This document shows, in pieces, positions 47,468 through 58,938 of a stretch of DNA of 64,000 bases. The notes beneath the pieces were generated by a model, which saw nothing but the letters and a program-made list of their open reading frames with translations, was not told where the DNA came from and did not search any database. The position numbers were made by a program, and so were the translations under genes. The DNA is from Nannobrachium achirus (Eukaryota > Chordata > Actinopteri > Myctophiformes > Myctophidae). The DNA is taken from positions 39,764,122-39,828,121 of the forward strand of contig OY997661.1 in assembly GCA_963921795.1 (NCBI GenBank), written 5' to 3'. How positions within the stretch are numbered: position 1 is the first letter of the stretch; every line of letters begins with the position of its first letter.

Positions 47468-47581
47468 TCTGTTGTTGTTGCTGATGAGGGCGGCTGACTC
47501 CTTGACGTTGAGTCTGTAGACGTTGTCCAGAAGCAGTCCAAACAGAGGGAGGTAGAGAGTGGCGAGTCTGGCCTGCTGGTT
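47468..47581 (-). CDS. dock9: dock9 exon 12 of window
   Basis: 114 nt, phase 0/0, encoding NQQARLATLYLPLFGLLLDN then VYRLNVKESAALISNNNR. ATLYLPLFGLL is a hallmark of the DOCK-D linker. Acceptor CTGCAG. The donor GTAAGC follows an A, which is slightly atypical but acceptable. Confidence 0.95.
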
Positions 47582-47706
47582 CTGCAGTGACAAAACACAC
47601 TTTACTTCAACCAGGGACAATTACTGAATGGGTTCATTGGACATTAACATTTACTGTTTATACTGTAGCAGAACGGTATGCTCAACATGGAGCAGAGGTA
47701 GATTGA

Positions 47707-48028
47707 GGTGGAAGTTCTCAACCTTTTCAGGCTGTGATCCCAAAAAATAGTAGTTTGTTGATGACTTTTATATTAAAAAAGATCTTAAAAGTCCGCAACC
47801 CATTTAGACCTGAGGCCATTCTAAAAACGCCTTCTAAATCTTGACCAAAGTTTTCTGGAAAAACTTCAAATATTTATTCAAAAATGACAAAAGGGGTTCC
47901 CGGATTGAAAGGTATAGTTATGTATAGGGGTTCCGGTCTAAATGGGTTAAATTGTCACTTCACTGCCATCTGGGGAACCCCCAAAAATCATGGTGGGACC
48001 CCCCAACCCGATAGGTTGAGAACCACTG
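47707..48028. mobile_element. degenerate hAT MITE
   Basis: TTCTCAACCTTTTCAGGCTG at left and CGATAGGTTGAGAACCACTG at right, with hAT-type GACCCCC near the ends. No palindrome core. Confidence 0.7.
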
Positions 48029-48139
48029 CTCAAGACCACTGGAACTGAGCCTATTATGACATTTGTAGGGTTGCTACTAGCACCCTGGCAACTTGCTAGG
48101 GTCCAAGTGTCTGTAGAAGGGGTGAAGGGGTGGACTCAC

Positions 48140-48318
48140 CTTGGCGGCGTAGCGGTCGTCGAACGTGTGTTTGATCATGAGACTCTTCAGCACCTGGGTG
48201 GCGATCTGACGGATGTCGCGGAACTCCTGCAGGGCCCCGCCCACCTCTCTCAGCAGCAGCCCCACCAGGAAGTGGTTGCGGCAGAAGTCGTCCGTCAGAG
48301 AGTAGTCCAGCTGGAGGT
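48140..48318 (-). CDS. dock9: dock9 exon 11 of window
   Basis: 179 nt, phase 1/0, encoding DLQLDYSLTDDFCRNHFLVG, then LLLREVGGALQEFRDIRQIA and VLKSLMIKHTFDDRYAAK. It is strongly conserved with human DOCK9. Acceptor CCCGCAG, donor GTGAGT. Confidence 0.97.
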
Positions 48319-48974
48319 CTGCGGGAGGGGTGCGACCATAGAGTATACAGTATATATATATATATTATAATAGAGAGCGGATAGCCCCGTCCCCAGCTAT
48401 TCATTTCAATGCAAGTTGCTCAGTGGCGTTTTGAAGCATGCGGAAGTAGCTGAATCCAGGTGCATTGTGGCTGAATCCAGGTGCATTATGGGGGAAATTG
48501 GCAAACACAAGTTTGCCAATTTGACTTACGTCGAGACATAATTACGTCACAAACGTCACTCGGCGTCCATTGAACCCTATTGACCATATTCACATGGCGG
48601 CCATCTTGACATTAAGTTAATGAAATGCCACCCCAGTTGCCACCCGGCTTCAATGCAAATTTCAAACATGGCCGCCAAGTGAATAATGGTCAATAGTAGA
48701 CCCCAGTGGCGCGCTCTTATGCTTGTGCATGTAGTTCACCCCGCCTGCTGTTCCAACTTTGGCCAGTAGGGGCCGGCTGCTTCAACTTTCTACCTTGGTT
48801 CTGGGGGCTTCGGTGTGACAGGTAATTGTGGATTCTCATAAGTGCGACATCTCCCCAGACCAAGTTGGGATGTGCTCGACTCATGGGTAGGGCATAAAAC
48901 AACTTTAAAAATGCCTTAATACGTTATAATTGATCTCTATGACTAAAATGTAAAAACACCTTAAATATTGTATT

Positions 48975-49155
48975 TATTGGGGCGCCTGCTGGCCTACTGG
49001 TCCAGGCGCATACCACATAGGCTCAGTGTAGCCTGAGAGCGTGTCGCTGGTTCGATTCCTGATCCTGACTACCTTTGCTGCGTGTCACTCCCCATCTCTC
49101 TCCCCATTTCCTATCAGTCTACCGTCCTATCAATAAAGGCATAGAAAACAAAAAT
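48975..49155 (+). mobile_element. tRNA-derived SINE
   Basis: The tRNA-like head has a B box GGTTCGATTCC (about 49050). The body CTTTGCTGCGTGTCACTCCC, then CATTTCCTATC and TCCTATCAATAAAGGCATAG, ends in an A-rich tail. This layout is common in percomorph fish SINEs as I recall. Confidence 0.72.
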
Positions 49156-49159
49156 ATAT

Positions 49160-49950
49160 ATTGTATTTATTGTAGAAAATAGTTACTCTTCAAATGTGCT
49201 GGAGAAAATGGCCAAAATGATCCCAATCATTTTGGAGTTAGAAAAAAAGTCCAGCCTTTCTGGGATCTCATACACGTGGTTATATGTGAGGTGTTGGGAT
49301 ATGAAATCCCTCAATTTATTTTGTATTTGATTTTGATTTGTTTGGATTTGTGATTACTGTTGGTGTGTCCTGTCATGTTTTTTAAAGTGGTGCAATCTAG
49401 AATAAAGACAAAGTAAAAAAAAAAGAAAGAAAAAAGGAATAGTTACTCTTACTCAAGGGGCCCGTTCTAAGTTGATGATTTTCTTTGTGTCATGTGTGGT
49501 CCAGCCCTACTGTATGGCATGTGTGGAGTGCATGTGCTAATATAAACCTATTTAAAATGTTGTTTTGAGAATCATATTAACCAAAGGAAGTATTACGTTG
49601 TTTTTAGTTAGCACATGCATTCCATAGTACATTCCATAGGACTATTTCTAAAATAAATACAATATTTAAGGTGTTTTTTTTTTAGACGCATTTTTTACAT
49701 TTTAGAGGGCAATTAAAATGTACTAAAGCATGTACAGTTTATCAGTCAAGGATTCTACTTTGAAAGATATCATGTATTATACATATCACTTTGATGAAAG
49801 TCTGTCTCAATATACATGAGTCTGGCTATAAATACAAAATACTGCCTCTGACATGTTTTGCTTGGTGCCTTTTGAAGTGCTGCCACTCGCATGCTTTCTA
49901 TGGAATGTTTCCAGGTAGAGATGAAAGAGACCCAGGAATAACAGTAGTTT
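49160..49950. other. intron, unassigned
   Basis: AT-rich. It has an inverted pair of GTGCATGTGCTAATATAAAC / GTTAGCACATGCATTCCATAG type around 49530-49625. No exon. Confidence 0.45.
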
Positions 49951-49952
49951 AC

Positions 49953-50064
49953 CTTGGAATCTCTGTATTCTGCCTTTCCCAAAGGGCATGGGGAGGTTGA
50001 GAGGGACGTAGTGCTCGTGGTTGCACACCACACGCAGGAACTCAAACTTAAACTCGTACAGCGT
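49953..50064 (-). CDS. dock9: dock9 exon 10 of window
   Basis: 112 nt, phase 0/1, encoding TLYEFKFEFLRVVCNHEHYV PLNLPMPFGKGRIQRFQ. The last base G joins AC of the next exon to give Asp. Acceptor CAACAG, donor GTAAAC. Confidence 0.97.
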
Positions 50065-50136
50065 CTGTTGGGAAGACAGAACGGAAAGAGAGTAGATAAT
50101 GATGTGACGCTTTAATTGCCGAACGTTGTTATTTAA

Positions 50137-50610
50137 AGGACAACTTTAGTTTTTTACAACAAGGGTTCATATTTTAGATTGTAATTAAAGAATATAAAAT
50201 GTGAGTATTAAAATGATTTCATTTACTACTTTCTATTGTTTTAGAGATTCTTATTTCAGTGGCTGGGGGGGGGGGCCCATTTAGCCACTTGCGAACAAGT
50301 GGCTAAATATGTCATTTTAGACAGAATAAGCCCATTCTCAAGATACAACGCAACCTTTCGTGGTTGGATGTGACTTATGGGGGCTAGAAGTGTTACTGTA
50401 AATAGCAATAAAGAAACTGCTGGCTTATTGTGTATTTATTTAGCCACTTGTACGCATGCCCCCATGCGTACGCATGCCACACATTTTAGCACGGTAAACG
50501 CGATAAAACAAAAGAACGAAGCAAATGAAAACATTTTAAAACTCACTTTTTCTTTTCTCTAATTACAATCTAAAATATGAACCCTTATTGTAAAAAAACA
50601 AAGTTGTCCT
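50137..50610. mobile_element. TTAA-flanked MITE, copy 2
   Basis: Same ends as 35450-35888 (AGGACAACTTTAG...CAAAGTTGTCCT) with TTAA at 50133-50136 and 50611-50614. The interiors also match (ACTTATGGGGGCTAGAAGTG). Confidence 0.88.
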
Positions 50611-50710
50611 TTAACCAATGATACCAGAGTTGAACGCTAATTGCGGCATTAACGTCATCCTCTCTAACGTAGCAGGCAGCATAGGGAAATAGAACTGCTA
50701 CCCAACTTAA

Positions 50711-50963
50711 AGGGGCCCCACCATGCTTTTCAAAATATATATTTTATATAAATATTGGTCCATAATACGGTTTTATACAGGTTTTAGCCAAAACAACCAC
50801 TCGGATATTGAAATTTCATGTTCTGTCTGTCTCTAAATCCAAGCCATTTCAGATGCAATACCAAAATGCCCTTTGTTGGCAACGGGGCGCTGTCTTTGGG
50901 CTAAAATTGGAACGATGCAGTGAATATTAGAGAACCACGATGACAACCATGTAGAGTCAATCG

Positions 50964-50994
<31 letters not shown>

Positions 50995-51240
50995 CCACTT
51001 TACCTCATGGTTCCACCTCATATATATAGTCTCAATAGAATATCGCCTCCCAAAAAGTAACACCCCCTTCTTGAGGGGGCCCAATAGGAAATGCGCGCCA
51101 TGTGAAATAGCATGGGGCCGATTTCAAAAGAGTTCAAACGTTCAGTCAATGAATGTTTTTTTTTTTAGGCTGGAAGAGACAACGGGAAGATCAAAAAATA
51201 AGAAAGAAATGAAAAATGAGAAAATTCATGGTGGGCCCCT
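50711..51240. mobile_element. TTAA-flanked MITE (AGGGGCCCCACCATG)
   Basis: AGGGGCCCCACCATG at left and CATGGTGGGCCCCT at right. TTAA at 50707-50710 and 51241-51244. Internal ATCGTTCCAATTTTAG is inverted too. Confidence 0.85.
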
Positions 51241-51249
51241 TTAAGTGCT

Positions 51250-51301
51250 CCGCTCATTGGTCAAGAACAGGGGCGTAGCCACGGGTTATAAAAAAATAAT
51301 C

Positions 51302-51332
<31 letters not shown>

Positions 51333-52320
51333 TTTTTTTTTAATAATATATTACGTCATTTTGATAATAGTCGCATCCTTACAACAACTAAAATAACATA
51401 ACATAATCATGTGGACGCTAGTGATATATAATATATAAAGTGCACCAAGCGTCCTTCCCTGCTCGCAGCCAAGCATGTCTAGAGTGTCATGTAATTCTAA
51501 TTTAGTCCATTTACTTCCTGTAAGTAGACTTAAAAATAAAACCAATTGCCTATATAATCATATTACGGCAGGGTCTTATTTTGAAATCCACCGTTACAGG
51601 AAATGCTTCAGCGTGTTGGGCTACTTGTTAGAGTTGTTGCCATAGGGTTGTTGCAGCCTACAAGATGTATGCAGGAATCACGTGGATACTGACACAAGCT
51701 TTTGACTAATCTAAAGTTCATATTTATGATATGAAAACCATGCTCCTAGGACTTAAAACAATGCAGAGTGTTTGAAAGCAGCAGTATAGGTGAGTGGACT
51801 GGTTAATTACCTTCTGCTGGCTTGGCTGTTTTTGTTGTGGGAGAGGGAGAAGCGTCAGTAGCTACAGAGCTCTGATAAAAAGTTGACGGTGCAATTAAAC
51901 ATTTTGGTCTTTTCTCTTCATAGTTGTTTATTTTGTCTTGCACCAGTGACTAGGCTACTGGGTCAGTCTGCAATATCTCTCTGTGATACATTAGCGTTGT
52001 GCTTCTCTAATATGCCATTCTGTTTTTGCACGGTTGGAATGACCCGCGCATCACTAGTGGACGCCACGCATTCATTGATTATTTAATCATGCAAAGAAAC
52101 CCGACCCAAATCGCACCAGGATGCCCGATCCGACCCAGATGGGCGCAGGCCTAGCCGGTGGTTCAATTCTGTCTACGCCACTGGTCAAGAAAGGAATTCG
52201 AACCCCAAACCCTTACATGGAGTTAGTGCCATGCTCAACCTGTCGAGCTCTAAATGACTACAACTTAAAAGAAATGTTGACACTTTTGTATTTAGAAAGG
52301 ACCAGACAGCACAGCATGCT
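51250..52320. other. intron, unassigned
   Basis: Has a (TA)n tract (51311-51333). TTCTGTCTACGCCACTGGTC at about 52170 may pair with ACAGGGGCGTAGCC at 51268, the two ends of an unclassified element with GGGGCGTAG ends. No exon. Confidence 0.45.
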
Positions 52321-52323
52321 AAC

Positions 52324-52407
52324 CTTGGGGTCTCCGGGAATGAAGCAGTTCATGTAGTTGTTGATCTGTTTGAACACGAAGCCTCGGTCCATGAGGGTAA
52401 AACAGCG
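52324..52407 (-). CDS. dock9: dock9 exon 9 of window
   Basis: 84 nt, phase 0/0, encoding [28 protein letters not shown]. This motif is near-invariant in DOCK9-11. Acceptor CACACAG, donor GTTAGC. Confidence 0.96.
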
Positions 52408-52542
52408 CTGTGTGAACATATAACAACAAGTAATCAGAACCACACTAACCTAGGGATGAATTTTAAAAGATGAAAATGCCAATGTTAACTAATGAGTAGA
52501 TCGACCGTTTGAAACATGTGTTCAAAACGGCACAGTGCTCTG

Positions 52543-53113
52543 CAGGGGTGTCACAGCAAATTCTGGGCCCTGGGTACAAGGATTCACCGCGGGCCCCCCA
52601 TGAATGTTCTTCATAGGGGGAGGGGGTTTAACCTATTTAGAATGGGAATGCATTATTAAGCATTATTTTGTGCTTTAACTATTGAGATATAGCAGATATA
52701 CAAGCTCACAGCGCGGCACCGAGTGCCGCTCTGCGAGCCTGTAGATCTGCTATTTTTCAAAAATCGTGAAAGTCTTTGAATATTTCAAATGTTTCTATGT
52801 CAGTGGTGCTCAAACTTTTTCAAGGACCCCCAAGATTATATGTATTATGTCATGGACCCCCATCTCAAAATATTTAGTTTCAGGGACCCCCCAGAAGCAA
52901 AGTTTCAGTTACAAAATACATATATTCAAAGATTTGCACACATTTTCACAACTTTTCAAAAATAGCAGATCTACAAGCTCGCAGGGCGGCACTCGGTGCT
53001 GCGCTGTGAGCTTGTATATCCGCCATTTTTCAATAATAGCTAAAGTATAAAATAATGAAGGCCCCTCCACCTTGGGCCCTAGTAAATCAGTCCCACTTTC
53101 TCCCCCTTGTGAC
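52543..53113. mobile_element. MITE family B with two palindromes
   Basis: Starts CAGGGGTGTCACAGC. Palindromes at 52685-52760 and 52958-53035. The right part TGGGCCCTAGTAAATCAGTC and CCCTTGTGACTCTG is the degraded end. Confidence 0.8.
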
Positions 53114-53320
53114 TCTGTAATCAGTGAACCATTCATATTTTCTGATGAGTGTTATCAGGTTATCAGGTTAGCAAGCAGAGTGTAAATGTGTCCACCGCTG
53201 TGCTTCCACATTTCAAACAAGTCACCAGAATCGCATGCCCAGTTTACGAGCTAATTTATTTAAAAAAAAAACGAAACACATGATGGTGCCTTGCGGGCAA
53301 GAATGCGACGGAAAGCGAAC

Positions 53321-53467
53321 CTTGATGAAAACCGCCAGACTGTGGTTGGCGTTGCGAGCCGCGTCCAGGTTGTCCTTATACTTCTGCGTGATGTGAGGCA
53401 TCAGCATGTTCACCAAGGTCTCCACCGCATGGTAGAACGACACGGAGAAACGCTGGCTCCTGGATAG
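53321..53467 (-). CDS. dock9: dock9 exon 8 of window
   Basis: 147 nt, phase 0/0. It opens LSRSQRFSVSFYHAVETLVN and continues MLMPHITQKYKDNLDAARNA NHSLAVFIK. It matches YHHAVETVVNMLMPHITQK in the recalled human protein. Acceptor CTGCAG, donor GTTCGC. Confidence 0.96.
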
Positions 53468-53502
53468 CTGCAGGGAAAAGAGAGGGGAGAATTAATGCTG
53501 TA

Positions 53503-54089
53503 GGCCAGTCAATCTAAGCAAAAAAAAAAGGGCCTGACCCAAAAGAAATTGCAATAGTAATCATTCAGGTTTTTTTTTTTATGATCCTTAGAGTCATCCA
53601 ATTTTACTCACTTACTATACAGGAAAAAAGACCCCCCCAAAAAAATCTTCTTTAAGTAGCATGTGAGGGGTCTAGCTAGGGGTTTTTCATGATTCTGAAT
53701 CCATTGCAAGCATTTGTTTTGCACAAAAAACGGACCAACAAAACTATGGTTTAGTGATGAGTCATCATTTTTCACAGTTTTGTAGTGTTTTTCATGCAAA
53801 ACAAATGCTTGCAATGGATTCAGAATCATCAAAACCCCCAGTTAGACCCCTCACATGCTACTTAAAGTAGATTTTGGGGACTTTTTTCCTGTATAGTAAG
53901 TGAATGGACCCAAACTTGAAACCCCTGAATTAAAAAAAAAAAAAATCAGGGGTAAATTCAGAATTTACCTTAATCCACTAAGAATATAATGGGAATGAAA
54001 ATGTAACATGTTTTTTGGATGACTCTAAGGATCATAAAAAACATTACTATTGCAATTTCTTTTGGGTCAAACCTCAGATTGACTGGCCT
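53503..54089. repeat. 590-bp foldback element
   Basis: AGGCCAGTCAATCTAAGC at left mirrors CAGATTGACTGGCCT at right. Inner arms GCAAGCATTTGTTTTGCA, AGTAGCATGTGAGGGGTCTA and CCTGACCCAAAAGAAATTGC are all mirrored. Loop around 53745. Sits between two dock9 exons. Confidence 0.85.
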
Positions 54090-54149
54090 TCAAGAGATAG
54101 GATAGGAGGGGGTAGGATAGGAGGGGAGAGGAGTCAAATCACGCCCTAC

Positions 54150-54221
54150 CTTGACCTTTCCACTCTCAATCAGGTGCTGAACCATGGACTTCATCAAAGC
54201 TTCAAAGAAATACCACGAGTA
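54150..54221 (-). CDS. dock9: dock9 exon 7 of window
   Basis: 72 nt, phase 0/0, encoding YSWYFFEALMKSMVQHLIES GKVK, equivalent to YSWFFFDVLIKSMAQHLIE of human DOCK9. Acceptor TTGCAG, donor GTAGGGC. Confidence 0.96.
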
Positions 54222-54341
54222 CTGCAACACAAGCACAGACAGAGTCACCTCAATAATGCTCTTACATGACACATTCATTAGTTATAATATTTACATTAAT
54301 TCAGTATAATAAAAATAACTTCTACAGCTATTAATCTAGAA

Positions 54342-54797
54342 CAGGGGTCTTAACGTTTTCAGGCCAAGGACCCCTTAGTCGAGAGAGAGAGATGAAGCAG
54401 GGACCCCCACAACCCATAGATACCATATGATTTAGTTTCATCGTTTGACAACGCAATCATCGGCGTATTTTGGGTTCATCTAAATTTGTGTTTCCAGATA
54501 TTTAAGCACTTGAACCATCAATACTTAATAAACTTGACCTTTCACTCTGTACTCAGTCTGCTCTTTTTCCCCTCTACACCAAAACTCTTTGCCAAAAATA
54601 GCAGAAATACAAGCTCACAACGCCTCATGCTGCGAGGCGCTTTCGGCATAAGTTCTCAGAATATGGATGCTAGGGCTCAAATGGTTAATATAGAAAAGGA
54701 GGGAAAAAAAGCTTCTATCACACAAAGATTTGGAGGACCCCCTGTAGTGACTCTGAGTTCCCCCTAGGGGTCCCGGACCCCCTGTTGAAGACCCCTG
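54342..54797. mobile_element. hAT MITE family D with exact 8-bp TSD
   Basis: CAGGGGTCTTAACGTTTTCA and GTTGAAGACCCCTG; target duplication ATCTAGAA at 54334-54341 and 54798-54805. The palindrome core is half lost (54592-54650). Confidence 0.92.
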
Positions 54798-54816
54798 ATC
54801 TAGAACGAGACAGTAC

Positions 54817-54942
54817 CTTCAGAAGCTTGTTGCTAGTGAGGAAGTCCGTGGAGGGTTTGAGTATAGCGGTCATCGCTTTAGCCAACTCCTCATGAACTGT
54901 CTTAACGCTGGTGGAACAGTAGGGCTCGGGCTTGAAAACATA
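54817..54942 (-). CDS. dock9: dock9 exon 6 of window
   Basis: 126 nt, phase 0/0, encoding YVFKPEPYCSTSVKTVHEEL, then AKAMTAILKPSTDFLTSNKL LK. It matches the KTVHEEL...ILKPS.DFLTSNKLLK segment of DOCK9. Acceptor CTCACAG, donor GTACTG. A hAT MITE ends 20 bp beyond the donor. Confidence 0.96.
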
Positions 54943-54962
54943 CTGTGAGAGCAGAGAAAACC

Positions 54963-55096
54963 ATATTGTCGTTGTCGGGTGAAAACCTTGTATGTCCAAA
55001 ACCGTTTGTTTTGAATGTATAATTTTAAACATTATTTAAACTAGTGAAAACAGCCGATCTACCAAGCGCACAACGCCTCGCACCCGACAACGATAT
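54963..55096. mobile_element. MITE family A, collapsed
   Basis: Left end ATATTGTCGTTGTCGGGTGA, right end CGCACCCGACAACGATAT. The right half of the palindrome is deleted so that GCCTCGCACC runs into the end. It lies 21 bp from a dock9 acceptor. Confidence 0.75.
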
Positions 55097-55285
55097 ATAT
55101 TATATACAGTGGGTACACAAATATGAAAACGATGCACTCTCTCCCACACACACAAACCTATATTTAGCATTCAGTGATGACACAAGCATTTTCCACTAAA
55201 AACAAAATGCTTCCTTTTTAGTACATTTTATTGATGTTTGTTTATATGTTTGTTGTATCATCGGACTAAAATGAAGACGTCAAAC

Positions 55286-55355
55286 CTTGACATAGGATCT
55301 CAGATAGTGTTCCAGTCCTTCTTCGTGACACTGTGCTACAACATGAACCATCACC
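55286..55355 (-). CDS. dock9: dock9 exon 5 of window
   Basis: 70 nt, phase 2/0, encoding VMVHVVAQCHEEGLEHYLRS and YVK. The leading G completes the Arg codon left by the previous exon. Acceptor TTCAG, donor GTTTGA. It was placed from homology to VIIHVVAQCHEEGLE of human DOCK9 and from the splice sites. Confidence 0.95.
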
Positions 55356-55384
55356 CTGAAGAGAGAGAGACATTTTTAACCGCA

Positions 55385-55815
55385 TATTTGTGCATCATTT
55401 TATGCTTTAGCTATTTAAAAAAAAGCAGATATACAAGCTCACAGTGCAGCACCGAGTGCCGCGCTGCGAGCTTGTAGATCTGCTATTTTTGAAAAATCTT
55501 TTTTGTGCAATTCTTTGAATATTTTGACCAGATTCTAAAAGTGTCTTCTGAATCCTTCTAAGGTTTTTTGAGTGTTTCTATGTCAGCGGTGCTCAAACCT
55601 TTTCATGTGAAGGACCCCCAAAATGATATGTATTTGGCCACGGACCCCCATCTCAAAATATTGTATCAGGGACCCCCCAGAAGCAAATATTTGAGTTACA
55701 AGTGTCCCCTTTATATTTTATATTCAAAGATTTGCACAAATCTTCATGATTATTATAGCAGATATGCAAGCTCACACAAGTTAAAGCATTCAATAATTCT
55801 AGGCCTAAATGGCTT
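55385..55815. mobile_element. MITE family B, two palindromes, one eroded
   Basis: Palindrome 55420-55495 (GCAGCACCGAGTGCCGCGC). Blocks GGACCCCCAAAATGATATGT and CAGGGACCCCCCAGAAGCAA follow. The second palindrome is reduced (55755-55790). Confidence 0.75.
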
Positions 55816-55836
55816 AATACATGTTTTTACAATGGT

Positions 55837-55840
<4 letters not shown>

Positions 55841-55899
<59 letters not shown>
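55841..55899. repeat. (TA)n microsatellite
   Basis: About 59 bp of AT dinucleotides. Confidence 0.98.
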
Positions 55900-55901
<2 letters not shown>

Positions 55902-56410
55902 TTTTAGTTTAAATACATAATTAGTAAAATGAAACAGTATTTAAGAAACATGCAAAAGAATCGAAACTACACAGTAAAATGTGCAAAAAAGGATATTCAC
56001 TAGTCTGACTCTGAACACACCCTCATAGCTAAATGAAGCAGCAGGGGCCTTGCATGGTTTACTCCACCGTTGGGTGTGTGAACGGGTGAATATAATGCAC
56101 ATTGTAAAGACCTTTTGGAGAAAGGCGCTATAGTACAGTACATGAATGCAACCATTTCACTACAAGATGTTACAGTGTATTCACTAGAAAGTGACACGGA
56201 GGACTGCACTATTCACTGGGACAAGAAAGGAACCAGCGAGGCGATGAAGAAAGCACACGCAGTCATATTCCGCGGCCCGGAAACCTCATTAAAAGCTGTC
56301 CTACAGAGCTTCAAAGCCTCTTTGCCCGTGTGCAGAAGGGAGACACAAAAGCACACACATGGTGTGTGTTAGCGATAGGTGAGAATGTCTACGGTATCGT
56401 TTGAAGCGGG

Positions 56411-57125
56411 GCAGGGGTGTCGCACCACATTCTGGGCCCTGGGTACAAGGATTCACTGCGTTATTATGTTGTGCTTTAACTATTGAAACATAGCAGATAT
56501 ACAAGCTCACAGCGCGGCACCGAGTGCAGCGCTGTGAGCTTGTAAATCTACTATTAGATCTACTAAGTCTTTGAAGGTTTTTTGAAAACCTATGTTTCTA
56601 TGTCAGTGGTGCTCAATCTTTTTCATGTGAAGGACACCAAAATGATAATATATTTGGCCACGGAAACTCATCTCAAAATATTTAGTTCCAGGGACTCCCC
56701 AGAAGCAAAATCTGAGTTACAGATGTCTGCATAAAAAGTACATATATTCAAAGATTTGCACACATTTTCACGACTTTTCAAAAACAGCAGATCTATAAGC
56801 TCACAGCGCGGTGCCGCGCTGTGAGCTTGTATATCTGCCATTTTTCAATAGCTAAAGAATCCACAAATTTCCAACGTCCCATCGTGCATTGCGCAGAAGG
56901 TGTGCGGCAGTTTCCGGCGTTGCAGCCGAGAGTGATCTACAAGCTCACAACGGTTGCATCTGCGACGCGACGTGAGCTTGTATGTCTGATGTTCTCCGGA
57001 AGTGTCCCACAAATAGTTCTACAGTAAATTATCGCGGAAACAGGTGGATAAAATAAATAAGGCCCCTCCACCTTGGGCCCTAGTAACTCAGTCCCACTTT
57101 CCCCCCACCCTTGTGACGCCCCTGG
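56411..57125. mobile_element. MITE family B, most complete copy
   Basis: Ends GCAGGGGTGTCGCACC and TTGTGACGCCCCTG. AAGCGGGG stands on both sides as a target duplication. Palindromes at 56490-56560 and 56780-56850, plus a third unrelated-looking copy at 56934-57000 (GATCTACAAGCTCACAACGG). Confidence 0.85.
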
Positions 57126-57324
57126 AAGCGGGGCAGGTTAACGCAAAAGGAGGGACAATAGATGGCTTTCAAGCGAGAACAGGATAAAAGCTGTGCTCTG
57201 ACGAGATCAGAGCACGTCAGTGACAAACCACAAATGTGGAATCCTCAGTACTGACTGCAGTAGCAGCAGACTCTGGAACAAAGATATTTTGTTGCATAAC
57301 GTAGCTTTGCACAATTCAGGCTTT

Positions 57325-58166
57325 TGCAAATCCCGCCCCATTCTGCCCTGTTACTATGGTGGGACATTAACCCTGGGCAGATTGTTTTTATAGTGGCAGT
57401 GAATGGGATTTTTTTTTTCTTTCATAGCCTCATTATTGCAATTTAAAGTACCAAAGGAAAAACACCTGGGTGATATTAATAAAAAGGGAAGACAAAGGTA
57501 CTGTAGTTACATTGCAAAACAGGGGGTTTCCCCGAAAATATATGTTTTAATTTGTTTAATCCCAGTGGGACAGAATCACTATTGCAGATTCTTTTATAGT
57601 GGAAGTGGATGGGATTTTTTTTTCTTCATAGCCTCATTACAGCTATATAAAGTACCAAAAAAAAACACATCTACGTGATATTAATAAAAAGGGAAGAAAA
57701 AGGTACAGTAATTACATAGCAAAACAGTAATTTTCCCCCGGAAATATATGTTTTAATTAGTTTAATCCTCTGGATCAGAGAGAGAATAGAAATAGAAAAA
57801 GAAAAGGCATTGCATCTTGGGTAGGAAGAGGAGAACTATAATCTGTTCTCCTCACATAATAGGCTGGCTTTTCGTAATTCTGCCCATTTAAAATATATGT
57901 ACCCAATCGTAACTCTTAGACCATTGATAAGGTCCATGTGAACTAGTTTGTTGAAGCTTATTCATTATGATGAGCGAGATCGCTATCACCGCCCGCGGCC
58001 GTACTGGACGAATGCCGTGTCGTGCAGAGCGGACAGTTTTTGAAAGCCTGAAGCAACATTCTCCACTGCACAAACTCCACCCCCGATAGCAAAAAGTGAA
58101 TGGTTTTTTCTGATTGGCCAGTCAGGGAGTCTCAGGAACCAATCAGAAGGCTGACAAACGGTGAAT
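57325..58166. repeat. 0.8-kb dispersed repeat, copy 2
   Basis: Same as 18762-19580. Differences are small indels, e.g. TTGCAATTTAAAGTACCAAA added here, and an extra ATCTGTTCTCCTCAC. Confidence 0.85.
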
Positions 58167-58237
58167 TGATCAGGTATGTCACAGCTGTGTGGGATAAGTG
58201 CGATTGATGTGCGTGTGACGTACGTGTGTGTATGTGT

Positions 58238-58575
58238 TAGGGCATTAACGACTTGTGATTTTTGCAAATCGACTCGACTCAGTAAAAAGTTGAGTTGAAG
58301 TCGACTTTATCGCTTGATGACGTCATCATCACATCACACGCGAGTATAGAGAGGTTACCTGCATATCTGTGCGAATTTAAGGACTTTTTAATACCTCTAA
58401 AATGACAAATTAAACATTGTCCAAATTGTCAAATATATAGAGGCAGAAATTGTGAAAATAGCAGATATACATGCTCGAAAGCATTATTATTTTTTCAACT
58501 TCGACTTTCTCTGGTGGGAGTCGACTTGTGTAATGAAGTCGATTGAGTCGACTTGTCGACTTTTTCGTTAATACC

Positions 58576-58578
<3 letters not shown>
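58238..58578. mobile_element. hAT-like MITE (TAGGGCATTAACGA) carrying a family-C piece
   Basis: TAGGGCATTAACGACTTGTG at left, TTTTTCGTTAATACCCTA at right; 8-mers GTATGTGT / GTGTGTGT outside. Inside (58365-58480) is a family-C block with one palindrome arm (AATAGCAGATATACATGCTC). Confidence 0.75.

Positions 58579-58640
<62 letters not shown>
58579..58640. repeat. (GT)n microsatellite
   Basis: About 62 bp GT followed by GGGTGT units; CA-rich on the transcript strand just beyond a dock9 donor. Confidence 0.97.
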
Positions 58641-58645
<5 letters not shown>

Positions 58646-58683
58646 TGGGTGTGGGTGTGGTTGGGTGGGTGTATTTGGCGTAC

Positions 58684-58799
58684 CTGGTGACGTTGACGAC
58701 CACGTCCTCGTGCGTGGCTCTGGTCAGCACACGGAACAGCTGGTTGAGGATGGTGGGCAGGAAGTTGACCATCACGTGACCCTCCATGGCATGCAGGCT
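58684..58799 (-). CDS. dock9: dock9 exon 4 of window: linker
   Basis: 116 nt, phase 0/2, encoding [20 protein letters not shown] then [18 protein letters not shown]. This is the helical linker after DHR-1. The donor AG|GTACGCC is followed within 45 nt by a long (CA)n tract read as CA on the transcript strand. Confidence 0.96.
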
Positions 58800-58824
58800 C
58801 TGGACAGAGAAGAGTGCAGGAGAC

Positions 58825-58827
<3 letters not shown>

Positions 58828-58875
<48 letters not shown>

Positions 58876-58877
58876 AA
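58828..58877. repeat. (GAAA)n microsatellite
   Basis: Twelve or so AAAG units; (CTTT)n on the transcript strand, about 30 nt upstream of the acceptor of the exon ending at 58799, so it may act as its pyrimidine tract. Confidence 0.97.
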
Positions 58878-58938
58878 AGATATGTCATATTTGCCTCACT
58901 GCAGGCACGTGCACACATAGACGTCAAAGGGGGCTTAA

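Noticed and set aside
48056..48370. 104-codon plus-strand ORF
   Set aside because: Antisense of the dock9 exon at 48140-48318.
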